A stretch of DNA of 64,000 nt from ZC4RG30 sp039917615 (lineage in GTDB: Bacteria; Pseudomonadota; Gammaproteobacteria; Steroidobacterales; Steroidobacteraceae): contig JBDSJD010000047.1 of assembly GCA_039917615.1 (NCBI GenBank), forward strand, positions 42,748 to 106,747, read 5' to 3'. The notes below the pieces were generated by a model that was not told the DNA's origin, ran no database searches, and saw nothing but the letters and a program-made list of their open reading frames with translations. This document shows, piece by piece, positions 43,462-54,000 of this stretch. Positions within the stretch are counted from its first letter, which is position 1; each line of letters starts with the position of its first letter. The translations under genes were made by a program, and so were the position numbers.

Positions 43462-44412
43462 TCAGGCAGGCAACGAGTCCCAGAACTCTTCCATCCGCTT
43501 GCGCTGTGCGGCATTTGGCAGGCGTCCGCGGCCGCCCTGCTGGTTGTCTTCCAGAAAAGCAACCGTAGTCGTGCCCGGAATGGTTGTGGTCACCGCCGGG
43601 TGCGAAATGATGTACTTCAGGAAGAACTGCGCCCAGGTGGTTGCATCGAGCTCCTGCACGATCCACTCCGGCACCGACCTGCCCTGCACACGCGGAAACA
43701 TCGTTCGGTTGCGACCACCGAACGGCACGTTGATGAACACACCCATGCCTTTTTCCTGAGCCAGTGGCAGAACCTTGTCGGCGGCGCTGCGGTTGCCGAT
43801 GGAATAGTCCACCTGCAGGAAGTCGAACTTGTTCTTCGTCACTGCGTTGAGCAGGCCGTCGTACTGGCCATCCTGCGACGTGGTGATACCCATGTAGCGG
43901 ATCTTGCCGGCCGCCTTGTAGTCCTTGAAATGCGGATACAGCTCGTTGACGCCGTTCAGGTTGTGGATCTGCAGCAGGTCGATCTTGCTCACCTGCAGAC
44001 GGCGGAACGATTCATCCAGCACGGCGGTTCCACCCACCACGCTGCCACCAATTGGCGTCTTGGTTGCCAGGAAGAACTTGTCGCGATTGCCGATATCGGA
44101 GAGTAGCTTGCCGATCACTTCCTCGGAGCTGCCATAGCCGCGCGCAGTGTCGATGACGGCGCCACCCAGGCCGGGCATGGCCGTCAGCACGCGTTTGAGT
44201 TCCGCCAGTTCCTCCGCAGCCGTCACACCATATGCATTGGTGCCGACGCCCACAGCGGCGAGTTTCTCCCCCGTCGAAGGAATCGTCTTCAGGATAGGAG
44301 CCAAGGGTTTCGCAGGAGCGGCAGCAAATGCGCCGCTCGTAGCAACCGCCACACCTGCGGCGACGCCGGCCTGAATCACGCGCCGTCGCAGGATGTCTGT
44401 ATCAGTGCCCAT
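43462..44412 (-). CDS. Tat-signal aldo/keto reductase
   Basis: A 316-residue protein from the ATG at 44412, with AGGAG 8 bases upstream. The N-terminus MGTDTDILRRRVIQAGVAAGVAVATSGAFA is a twin-arginine signal, so the enzyme is probably periplasmic. The body has the aldo/keto reductase barrel: VGVGTNAYG, VIDTARGYGSSEEVIG (catalytic Asp/Tyr), LATKTP (Lys), IDLLQIHNLNG (His). Substrate unknown. It converges on dodecin. Confidence 0.85.
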   Translation of the reverse strand: MGTDTDILRRRVIQAGVAAGVAVATSGAFAAAPAKPLAPILKTIPSTGEKLAAVGVGTNAYGVTAAEELAELKRVLTAMPGLGGAVIDTARGYGSSEEVIGKLLSDIGNRDKFFLATKTPIGGSVVGGTAVLDESFRRLQVSKIDLLQIHNLNGVNELYPHFKDYKAAGKIRYMGITTSQDGQYDGLLNAVTKNKFDFLQVDYSIGNRSAADKVLPLAQEKGMGVFINVPFGGRNRTMFPRVQGRSVPEWIVQELDATTWAQFFLKYIISHPAVTTTIPGTTTVAFLEDNQQGGRGRLPNAAQRKRMEEFWDSLPA

Positions 44413-44479
44413 GAACGCGCTCCTGTGGCTTGATTTGTTGACCATAGACAGTGGACGGGGTTTGCGTCAACGGCCCCGG

Positions 44480-45667
44480 CTACTGCACCGCTGCCGGTAA
44501 TGGCTGGTCCGCCGGCCACAATAGCCACAACGCGCCGTCCTGCCGCATGCGACCCGCCGCATCACCGGCTTCAGCACCAAGACCCCAGAACAAGTCGGCG
44601 CGCAGCGCACCGCGGATGGCGCCACCGGAATCCTGCGCCAGCATCAAGCGCTGCAAGGGCGCGCCGGAAACCGGGTCGGACGTGGCGAGAAAGAACGGTG
44701 CGCCGAGCGGCAACAACCGCGGATCAATGGCCAGTGATCGGCCCGCCGTCAACGGCACCGCCAACGCGCCGCGCGGCCCGAGCCCAGGATCGCCGAGTTT
44801 CTCATCGCGAAAAAACACCACGCTCGGATTGGCGTTGAATACTTCGTTCTGTCGGTCCGGATGTTCAGCCAGCCACTGCCGCAGTCCCGGCGCACTCGCC
44901 TGCTCCACAGTCAGTTCGCCGCGCTCGACCAGATAACGTCCGATGGCGCGATAGGGATGTCCGTTCACATCGGCAAAGGCCAGGCGCAGGGTGCTGCCGT
45001 CAGGAAGCGTCACGCGCCCTGAGCCCTGGATCTGCAGGAAAAACGCATCCACCGCGCTATCCACCCAGACGATCTCGCGACCCGCCAGTACTTTGCCGTC
45101 GACCAGCTGCGCTCGATCAGGATACGGCGTGATGCGACGGCCCTGCAGACGCCCGCGGATGCGCTCGCCCTGCAGCGCCGGATACAGTTCACCCAGCTCC
45201 ACGCTCACCAGGTCATCAGGCACCGCATACAAAGGCGTCTGGAATGCACCACCGCGCCGGCGCGAGCCTTTCAGCACGGGTTCGTAATACCCCGTGATCA
45301 GGCCCGTGTTGCGCGATTCACGTTTATCCTGGCTTTGCGTTACCACACGGTAAGCGCGCAGCTGCGCCATCAGCAGGGCGCGTTGCGCGGATCCATCTCG
45401 GGGCTCGACCCCAGACGCGGCTCGGCAGAATCCGGTCCAGGCCTGCGGCATGCGCGGCGCACTGCAACTGGCAAGCAATGCCGGCCACGCCTGGGTCAGG
45501 TCATCTTCCTGCCAGCCTGGCAACGCATCCCAGCCAACAGCTTCGAAGTGCAGCTCTTGCGGCGCCGCAGCCGGTGGAGCCGTCTGCAGTGGCACCGTCT
45601 GGCAACCCGTCAGCAGCAATCCCAAAGTCACTGCCGCAAGTGTGTGCAGGTTGCTGTATCGCCGCAT
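44480..45667 (-). CDS. mltA: Membrane-bound lytic murein transglycosylase A
   Basis: A 395-residue outer-membrane lipoprotein with the lipobox LLLTGCQ. MltA cleaves glycan strands to 1,6-anhydromuropeptides. Conserved parts are TGYYEPVLKGS, IVWVDSAVDAFFLQIQGSGRV and LMLAQDSGGAIRGALRADLFWG, with the catalytic Asp in the last stretch (AQDSGGAI). The ATG at 45667 overlaps the GST stop (TGATG) and fits better than the GTG one codon upstream. Length is normal. Confidence 0.94.
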   Translation of the reverse strand: MRRYSNLHTLAAVTLGLLLTGCQTVPLQTAPPAAAPQELHFEAVGWDALPGWQEDDLTQAWPALLASCSAPRMPQAWTGFCRAASGVEPRDGSAQRALLMAQLRAYRVVTQSQDKRESRNTGLITGYYEPVLKGSRRRGGAFQTPLYAVPDDLVSVELGELYPALQGERIRGRLQGRRITPYPDRAQLVDGKVLAGREIVWVDSAVDAFFLQIQGSGRVTLPDGSTLRLAFADVNGHPYRAIGRYLVERGELTVEQASAPGLRQWLAEHPDRQNEVFNANPSVVFFRDEKLGDPGLGPRGALAVPLTAGRSLAIDPRLLPLGAPFFLATSDPVSGAPLQRLMLAQDSGGAIRGALRADLFWGLGAEAGDAAGRMRQDGALWLLWPADQPLPAAVQ

Positions 45668-46362
45668 CACGCCTGCCGCACCGCGGCACGCTGGTCCAGC
45701 GTGATTTCTCCGTGCTCCAGCACCTCCGCCTCATGCGCGGCATCACGCCATGGTTCGTTGATGCCGGCGTTCACCCACTCACTTACCGGCGCGAAATCCA
45801 GCAGACGCTGCGCGTATTGCGCAGCGATTTGTGGCAATGACAACCCATAGGTCTGCAGCCGCGTCGCAACCGGCGCAAAGAACGCGTCCACGGCCCCGAA
45901 TTGCTTACCCGCAAGCCAGGGTCCGCCATGCGAATTGAGTCCTTCGCTCCACAACGCATTCAGGCGCAACAGTTCTGCCTGCAGCGGCGGTGATACCTGG
46001 TGCAGCCGAACGCGCAATCCGACATTCATCGAACACACAGTGCGCAGCGCCTGAAAGCCGGAGTGCATCTCGGCTGCCGCGGAACGTGCCCAGGCCCGTG
46101 CAGCAAGATCCTGCGGCCAGACGCCGGCATGCCGTTCCGCCAGGTACTCCACGATCGCGAGCGAATCCCACACCTTCACTGGACCATCCAGCAGACAGGG
46201 CACGCGACCGGTTGGCGAAAACATCCGGAAATCCCCGGCGCCGCTGTTTGCATGGAACAGCAACAGGCGCTCGCCAAACGGGATCTGCAACGCGCGCATC
46301 AACACCCATGGGCGCATGGACCAGGACGAGTAGTTCTTGTTTGCGATAATCAGCTCGTACAC
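45667..46362 (-). CDS. Glutathione S-transferase family protein
   Basis: A 231-residue GST. The N-terminal thioredoxin fold reads YELIIANKNYSSWSMRPWVLMRAL with the catalytic Ser region YSSWS, then SPTGRVPCLLDGPVKVWDSLAIVEYLAE, the glutathione-binding cis-Pro and Ser-Ile segment. The C-terminal helical domain contains FGAVDAFFAPVATRLQTYG. The GTG at 46362, with AAGGA 8 bases upstream, gives the usual start; the ATG at 46401 adds 13 residues that do not look conserved. Coupled to mltA by overlap. Confidence 0.88.
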   Translation of the reverse strand: MYELIIANKNYSSWSMRPWVLMRALQIPFGERLLLFHANSGAGDFRMFSPTGRVPCLLDGPVKVWDSLAIVEYLAERHAGVWPQDLAARAWARSAAAEMHSGFQALRTVCSMNVGLRVRLHQVSPPLQAELLRLNALWSEGLNSHGGPWLAGKQFGAVDAFFAPVATRLQTYGLSLPQIAAQYAQRLLDFAPVSEWVNAGINEPWRDAAHEAEVLEHGEITLDQRAAVRQA

Positions 46363-46401
46363 GGCATCAGTCCTTGGCGAATCGTGCGACAGGCTGCGCA
46401 T

Positions 46402-46688
46402 CTATCCAGCCGGGCAAATTGAAGAGCTCGCCTGACGGGTTTATGCCCGATCAGAATGCAGAATTCGCGGCCAGACGTTGTTGGCCGCAGACTTCACGCA
46501 GGCACCCTGCCTACAACACAACCAGAATACAGCACGGGGTGCTCGCCTGCTCGCGTTGGCGTAAGGAATATCTGACACAGGTCATCTGAGGTCGCCGGAT
46601 GGCACCTTCAGTTCGTGGACCCCACACTGCTCATCGCGGCAATTCCCGCGTCGAACGGGGGACAGGAATGACAGGAGGTGGCCGCGTG
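46402..46688. other. Non-coding gap between divergent GST and sugar dehydrogenase genes, with a hairpin
   Basis: A 287-base stretch without a convincing gene. It holds one perfect inverted repeat, GCGGCCA (46467-46473) and TGGCCGC (46482-46488), with an 8-base loop. It presumably carries promoters for both genes, but none stood out. Confidence 0.4.
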
Positions 46689-48023
46689 ATGTTTTACATG
46701 TTCCCGCTCCGCGCTTCGCCCGTTCTGGTGTTGTTGATGGCCTGCAGCGCTTGCGCGGCATATACCTCCACTTCCGCGCCGTCCCCTTCACCGCCCTCCA
46801 GCATCGGCGCGGCACCAGCCTTACCGACTCCAGCCAACAGACTCATTCCCACTCTGCGGATCGCGCCCGCCATCGGCTGGACCGCCGGCGTCAAGCCGAC
46901 TCCAGGCCCCGGCTTATCGGTGCAGGCATTTGCAGCCGGACTCCAGCATCCGCGCTGGCTGTATACCCTGCCCAACGGCGACGTGTTGGTGGCAGAAACC
47001 AATGCTCCCCCTCGGCCCGCAGATGGCAAAGGCATCAAGGGCAGGATCATGAAGGTCGTAATGGGGAAAGCCGGCGCTGCTGTTCCTTCCGCAAATCGCA
47101 TCACCCTGCTGCGCGATGCCAATGGTGATGGTGTCGCCGAGATCGCAAGTCCCTTTCTCGAAGGCCTGAATTCCCCATTTGGAATGGCGCTGGTGGGATC
47201 CACGCTGTATGTAGCCAACACCGACGCCGTGCTGGGGTTTCCCTACCACACAGGCGACCTGCGCATCACCGGCCCCGGAAAAAAGGTCACCGACCTGCCA
47301 GCCGGACCGCTCAATCATCACTGGACCAAAAACATCCTGGCAAGCAGGGACGGCCGCTATCTTTATGCGACGGCAGGTTCCAACAGCAATATCGGCGAAA
47401 ACGGTCATGCTGCAGAGGCAGGCCGCGCCGCCATCTGGCAGGTCGATCTGCAGAACGGCACGAAACGCCTGTATGCAACGGGGCTGCGAAATCCCAACGG
47501 CCTGGCGTGGGAACCGACTTCAGGTGCGCTGTGGACCGTGGTGAATGAACGCGATGAACTTGGCAATGACCTGGTTCCGGATTATCTGACATCGGTGCGC
47601 GACGGCGCATTCTATGGATGGCCGTACAGCTACTACGGCGCGCATGTCGACACGCGCGTCAAACCGCAGGATGCTGCGCTCGTCAAAACCGCAACGACCC
47701 CTGACTATGCACTGGGCGCGCACGTTGCTCCGCTGGGACTGGCGGCGGCGACCTCCACACTGCCCGCGCCGTTCCGGAACGGCATGTTCGTCGCCGAGCA
47801 CGGCTCATGGAACCGCAAACCCCTGGCGGGCTACAAGGTTGTGTTCATAACATTTGAAAAAGGCAGGCCTCAGGGGATGCCACTGGATGTGCTGACCGGC
47901 TTCGTCAGTGGCAGCGGCGATGCGATGGGGCGACCGGTGGGCATTGCATTCGACTCGAAAGGCGCATTGCTGGTCGCAGACGACGTGGGCAACAGTGTCT
48001 GGCGTGTCATCGCCGCACCCTGA
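46689..48023 (+). CDS. Sorbosone/PQQ-type soluble sugar dehydrogenase, exported
   Basis: A 444-residue protein from the ATG at 46689, with AGGAGG 10 bases upstream. A signal sequence with a possible lipobox (VLLMACSAC) suggests membrane anchoring. The body is a six-bladed propeller of the GSDH/sorbosone dehydrogenase type: GLQHPRWLYTLPNGDVLVAETN, NRITLLRDANGDGVAE, LASRDGRYLYATAGSNSNI, YATGLRNPNGLAWEP, FVAEHGSWNRKPLAGYKV. These bind PQQ and oxidise sugars in the periplasm. The glucan synthase gene starts 9 bases downstream, so sugar oxidation may be linked to glucan metabolism; that link is inference. Confidence 0.85.
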   Translation: MFYMFPLRASPVLVLLMACSACAAYTSTSAPSPSPPSSIGAAPALPTPANRLIPTLRIAPAIGWTAGVKPTPGPGLSVQAFAAGLQHPRWLYTLPNGDVLVAETNAPPRPADGKGIKGRIMKVVMGKAGAAVPSANRITLLRDANGDGVAEIASPFLEGLNSPFGMALVGSTLYVANTDAVLGFPYHTGDLRITGPGKKVTDLPAGPLNHHWTKNILASRDGRYLYATAGSNSNIGENGHAAEAGRAAIWQVDLQNGTKRLYATGLRNPNGLAWEPTSGALWTVVNERDELGNDLVPDYLTSVRDGAFYGWPYSYYGAHVDTRVKPQDAALVKTATTPDYALGAHVAPLGLAAATSTLPAPFRNGMFVAEHGSWNRKPLAGYKVVFITFEKGRPQGMPLDVLTGFVSGSGDAMGRPVGIAFDSKGALLVADDVGNSVWRVIAAP

Positions 48024-48032
48024 GGCAACAGC

Positions 48033-51000
48033 ATGGGCGATTCGTTTCGAAGCAGCGCCTTGCTGAATTCCACACTGGCACGGCGGCTCTCTTCCCTGGT
48101 AGACAAACCGGATATTCCAACTGAAGGAGAACTCTGGGACGTCGATCGGCTGGAACGTCACGGGCGCAAGCTTGCCGACAACAGCGGTGAATTCGTCGAC
48201 ACAAGCCGCCTGGACCTGCGCAAGCGGCTGCGCGGCAATGCGAGCGCGCTTGAGTCAGCTTACGCAGCCATCGTCGCCGCCCTGCGCGCCGGGCGGGCCA
48301 TCACTCCAGCTGCGCAATGGCTGGTTGACAATTTTCATGTGATATCGGAGCAGCTCAGCGAGGTGCCGCTGCGACTGACCCCCACTGTCTGGCGCGACCT
48401 TCCGGCTGCGAATCACCCAGAGGCAACGGGCTGGCCGCGCATCTTTCACATCGCGACAGAATACCTGCGCCACACCTTGTGGGAATTCAATCCGCAATCC
48501 CTGTTGCGTTTGCTGGCTGGCTACCAGAACGCCGCGCCGCTCAGGATGCGCGAGATCTGGGCCCTGTATCCCATCCTGCGCATTGCCCTGGTAGACGAGC
48601 TGCGGCGAATTGCGGTGCGGGTAGAAGACTCCCTCGCCGCGCGGGCTGCGGCGGATGAGCTGGCGGACTCGCTGCTGGATGGTCGATGGTCGGAACTGGG
48701 TGCGAGCCTTTCGCGACCACATTGGCTGGAAGGCCGTTTCATCGCGCCGTACATAGTCCAGCTCGCGCATCGCCTGCATGGCATGGGTGAGCGCGGCCGG
48801 CCGCTCCTTGACGACCTCTCCGCCGAACTCGCGCGGCGCGGCACGACCATCGACGACTACATCCAGCGACAGCACGCGCGTCGCAGCGCCAGCAATCTGG
48901 TGGCACGCAACATCATTACCAGTCTGCGCGCGCTCAACTCCTTCGATTGGCGATCACTGTTCGAGAGCACTTCCCGTGTGGAGCTGCTGCTGCGGACGCA
49001 ACCAACCTATGTCGACTGTGATCGGCGCACCCGTGATCGCTATCGCAACTGCGTGGAGGAACTGGCCATGGCCACGCATCGCCATGAAGTCACGGTCACG
49101 CAGCAGATCCTTGAACTGGTCGGCGGTGCGCCGGCGGCTGAGTCCACGGACACGGACATCGGCAGCTGGTTGATCGGCCCGCGGCGCCACGATCTGGAAA
49201 TCGCACTGCAGTTTCCTGTGTCCCTGTCACATCGGCTCCGGCGCCGGGTAGTTCGGCATGCGCGAGGACTCTACGTAGGAGGCATCGGAGCCCTCGTACT
49301 GCTGTTGACCGGGTTAGCAGTCCGCCTGGCAACAGACTGGCAGGCGCTTTCGCATCCGCTGCTCATCCTGCTCGCATTGCTGGCAGTGTTCCCAACCTCG
49401 GAACTGGCGATTGGCTTCCTCAACCGGCTGTGGTTGCGCGCGTTCCCACCGCAGCATCTGCCACGGTTGGCGCTGCAATCGGGTTTGTACGCCGGCATGA
49501 AGACTCTGGTCGTGGTGCCGATTCTGCTGCGCTCGCCGCAGGATGCCGCAGCGGCCGCCAGGCAATTGCATGTGCACGCGCTCGCCAATCCGGATCCCCT
49601 CATCAGCTTCGCATTGCTTTCGGACTGGACCGACAGCGCCACCGAAACGGCGCGCAATGACGCGCCCGTTCTCGAAGCTGCGCGGCGCGAAATTGCCGCA
49701 CTTAACCATGGTGCACAGGACGCAAGCGGCGATGAGCCGAAATTCTTTCTGCTGCACCGGCGTCGCCTGTGGAGTGAAGGCGAGCGTTGCTTCATGGGCT
49801 GGGAACGCAAGCGCGGAAAACTTGAGGAATTGAACCGGCTGCTGTTAGGCAGGGGATCTACCAGTTTTCTGCCGGATGACAACGGCGTGTTGCAGGTACC
49901 CAAAGGCATCCGCTATGTGCTGACGGTGGATGGGGATACGCGACTGCCTATGGGCTGCGTCAAGGATCTGGTGGGGATCGCAGCACATCCACTGAACCAG
50001 CCGGTGTTGTCGCCTGCCGCGCAGCGTGTCGTGCAGGGCTATGCAGTGCTGCAGCCACGCATCACACCGCTGCTGCCCGGCACGGACGAGCGTTCACTCT
50101 ATCGCGAGATCATCGCCAGCGGCAGCGGTGTGGATCCTTACGCCGCCGCAGTGTCGGATCTGCATCAGGATGTGTTCGGCGAAGGCCTCTTCACCGGCAA
50201 GGGCCTTTATGACCTCAAGGCATGGGACATCGCGCTGGCAGACCGGGTTCCGGAGAATGCGCTGCTCAGTCACGATCTGTTCGAAGGCCTGTTTGCGCGC
50301 TGTGGTCTGGTGAGCGACATCGAATTGTTCGAGGATTTTCCCTCGCATTCCGAAGTCGCCGCTGCCCGCTCCCATCGCTGGATACGGGGCGACTGGCAAC
50401 TTGTGCCGTGGATTGCAGGTTTGCGCGGCCGCCTGCCGCCGCTGGGTCGCTGGAAGATGCTGGACAACCTGCGCCGGTCACTGAACGCGCCCTGCTGCGT
50501 CGCCCTGCTCATCGCCGCATTTGCCGACCCCAGTGCCCGGCCATTCGTGTGGCTGATGGTGGTGCTTGGTCCCTGGCTCTGGCCGGCACTGAGTACCGCA
50601 GCGATCCGGATGGTGCGTTGGCCAGCCATCAGTTCAGCCCGGACGCATGTCCGCCGCCTGGTCACCGATCTTGGTGAAGAGCTGGCACGCGGCACGATAT
50701 CGCTTTGCCTGCTCGCGCAGAACGCGTGGCTCAGTGTGGACGCGATTTCCCGGGCACTATTCCGGCTGGTGGTCTCGAAGCGCCACTTGCTCGAATGGGT
50801 AACAGCCGCGCAGCTGAAAGCCGACCGCAGCGATGCGCTGACCAGTTTTGTATGGCCGTTGAAGAGTGCCAGCATCGTTGTGGTCGCCGCTGTCGCCACC
50901 CTGATGGCGATCAATCCGGCGGGGTTCAACTCCTTTGTGCCGTTGCTGCTGCTGTGGTGGCTCTCTCCGCTGCTGGCACAGCTGCTGAGCCAGCCACTGG

Positions 51001-54000
51001 ATGCGCGTCAGCCCCAGGAACAAATTCCAGACGACGTGCAATTCGAATTGCGCGGCGTGGCGCGTCTGACCTGGACCTTCTTCGAGCGGTTCGTGACAGC
51101 GGAAGACAATTTCCTGCCACCCGACAACTATCAGGAAGACCCGGCGCCTGTGCTGGCACATCGCAGCTCGCCCACCAACTTCGGTTTGTATCTGCTTTCC
51201 ACCCTGGCAGCACGGGATTTCGGCTGGCTTGGTTTGCAGGCGATGACCGAACGCCTGACGGCCACTCTTGCGACCTTGAGCAGGCTTGAGCGTTTCGAAG
51301 GACATTTTCTAAACTGGTACGACACCCGGTCACTGGCGCCGCTGCTACCCCGCTACGTTTCAACTGTCGACAGCGGCAATCTTGCCGGCCATCTGCTGAC
51401 GCTGCGGCAGGCCTGCATCGGGTTTCGCCAGGGCCCCGTGTTGTCAACACGCGCGCTGTCGGGCCCGCTGGACGCGCTGGCCTTGTGCCGTGAGGCACTG
51501 GCTGCAACGGCGAACACCGCCGCTGATACAAGCAGCCGCAAACAGGGAGTGCAGGATGCGCTGCTGCAGCTGCAGCGTCGACTGGAGCGCAGCGCCACTT
51601 CCCTGGTGGATGCCAGGGACACCCTGCTGGCTGTTTCACAACAGATCGACAATCTGCTGCGGACCTCGGCCAGCAGGATGTCGCTGGAAGCAGCGCGCTG
51701 GCTCAGGGTCGCCGGGCAAGACATCGAGTCCCATCTGCGGGATCTGCGACAACTACTGCCGGATTTGCTCACAGTTCCGCTGAATCTGGAACAGCGGGAC
51801 ATCTGCCTGGCCCTGGAATCCCGCCTGCAGATCGATGCCACGCTCCAGGATGTTGCGGCGTATCTCGAACAATTGCCGACGGCGACCATCGGGGGAGAGG
51901 CTGCTGATGCCGTGGCAAACAGCGCTGCACGCTGCGCGGCATTATCGGCCGAGTTGGAGCAGATCCCCAGGCAATGTCACGCACAGGTTGCCTCGATGTC
52001 ATTTGGCTTCCTGTTCGACCGCGACCGGGGGTTGTTCTCCATTGGGTATCGGGTTGCGGACGGCGCACTGGATTCAGGCTTCTATGACCTGCTCGCTTCA
52101 GAGGCGCGGCTTGCCAGTCTCGTGGCCATTGCGAAGGGTGATGTGCCCCGCACGCATTGGACCCGACTCGGGCGGCGATTGACGGGTGGATCACATCGGC
52201 CGGTGCTCGCCTCCTGGTCCGGGTCGATGTTCGAGTACCTGATGCCGGCACTGGTGATGCATGAACCTCGCTACAGCCTGCTCGACCAGACCAATCAGCG
52301 CGCGGTGCAGAAGCAGATCAGTTACGGCGACCGTCACCAGCTGCCGTGGGGTATATCTGAATCGGCGTACAACATCAGGGACCGCGAATACACCTATCAG
52401 TACTCAAGCTTCGGCTTGCCATCGCTTGGCCTCAAGCGCGGCCTGGCGGCTGACTATGTGGTTGCTCCTTACGCATCAGCGCTAGCGGCCATGTACAGGC
52501 CGGTGGATGCCTGCGAAAACTACCGCGCCATCGCCCTGGAATCCGGCAAGGGGTACTTCGGCTATTACGAGGCGCTGGACTTCACGGCTTCCCGGCTGCC
52601 CGAAGGAAAAACCGTTGCTGTGGTGCGGGCCTATATGGCGCACCACCAGGGAATGAGTCTGGTCGCGCTGGACAACGTGCTGCAGGACCGCATCATGCAG
52701 GCCCGCTTTCATGCCGAGCCGGGCATCACCGCCTCGGACCTGCTGCTGCAGGAACGTTCCATTCGTTTTGTTGAAGCGCCGGCACTGGTCGAAACTGATG
52801 TGCCGGTATCGCAGGGCCTGGATGACGCGCCGGAAGTCTCCCGCACCATCGAGGGGTACAACTCTCCCACGCCAGTCACGCACCTGTTGTCGAATCGAAA
52901 CTATACGGTGATGCTCACAGATTCCGGGGGCGGCTACAGCAACTGTCGCACACGCGCAGTCACGCGCTGGCGGGAGGATGCGACGCAGGACTGCTGGGGC
53001 ACCTTCATCTACCTGCAGGATCTGCAGAGCGAGAAGCTCTGGTCGGCCGGCTTTCAACCCACCGCCGCCGTTCCCGATGAATACCGCGTGCACTTCAATG
53101 AGGAAGGCGCCACCATTGCCCGTCGCGACGGCATGCTGCGCACCACGCTGTCGGTGGTTGTGGCGCCGGAAGATGACGGCGAATTGCGTCGCATCACGCT
53201 GCGCAACGACGGCGCGCGCGCGCGGGTGATCGCACTCACCTCGTATGCGGAAATCGTGCTGGCGCCGCCACGTGCCGACATCGCCCATCCGGGTTTTTCC
53301 AATCTGTTCATCCAGACCGAGTTTCTGCCCGGATCCGGCGCCCTGCTCGCCACACGCCGGCCACGCAGTAATCGCGAGGCGCAGGTCTGGGCAATACATG
53401 TCATTGCCGGATCCGGTGATGCCCCACCACATCTGCAGTACGAAACCGACCGGTCGCGTTTTCTCGGCCGCGGTCGCAACGCCAGGCTGCCGCAGGTCAT
53501 GCACCATGCCCAGCCGCTCTCGAACACTGCAGGCAATGTGCTCGATCCGATCTTCAGCTTGCGTACCCAGGTGGTGGTGCCGGCACGCGCTAGCGTGACT
53601 GTGACTTTCGCGACATTTGTGGCGGAATCGCGTGAGCAGGCGCTTGCGCTCATCGCCAAGTACCGTACTCCCGCCCTGTTCGAGCATATTTCGGAATCAG
53701 CGTGGACCTTCGCCCGCGCCGAACTCTATTACCTGCAAAGCAGCCTTGGCGAAGCCATGCTCTTCCAGACTCTGGCCTCGCACCTGCTGCTGTCAACGCA
53801 GCAACTGCGGGCGCGCAAGGATGCAGCGGGTCCGTACTCGATCGATGTCACGCATCTATGGCGGTTCTCCATCTCCGGTGATCGCCCGATACTGCTGATC
53901 CGCTGCCACAGCCAGGACGATCTGGGCTTCATCCAGCAGTGCCTGCGCGGGCAGGAATACCTGCGTATCAAACGCCTGGCAATTGATGTGGTAATCCTCA

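Noticed and set aside
52482..53687. 401-codon minus-strand frame in the glucan synthase
   Set aside because: No recognisable domain; the synthase frame is continuous and conserved.
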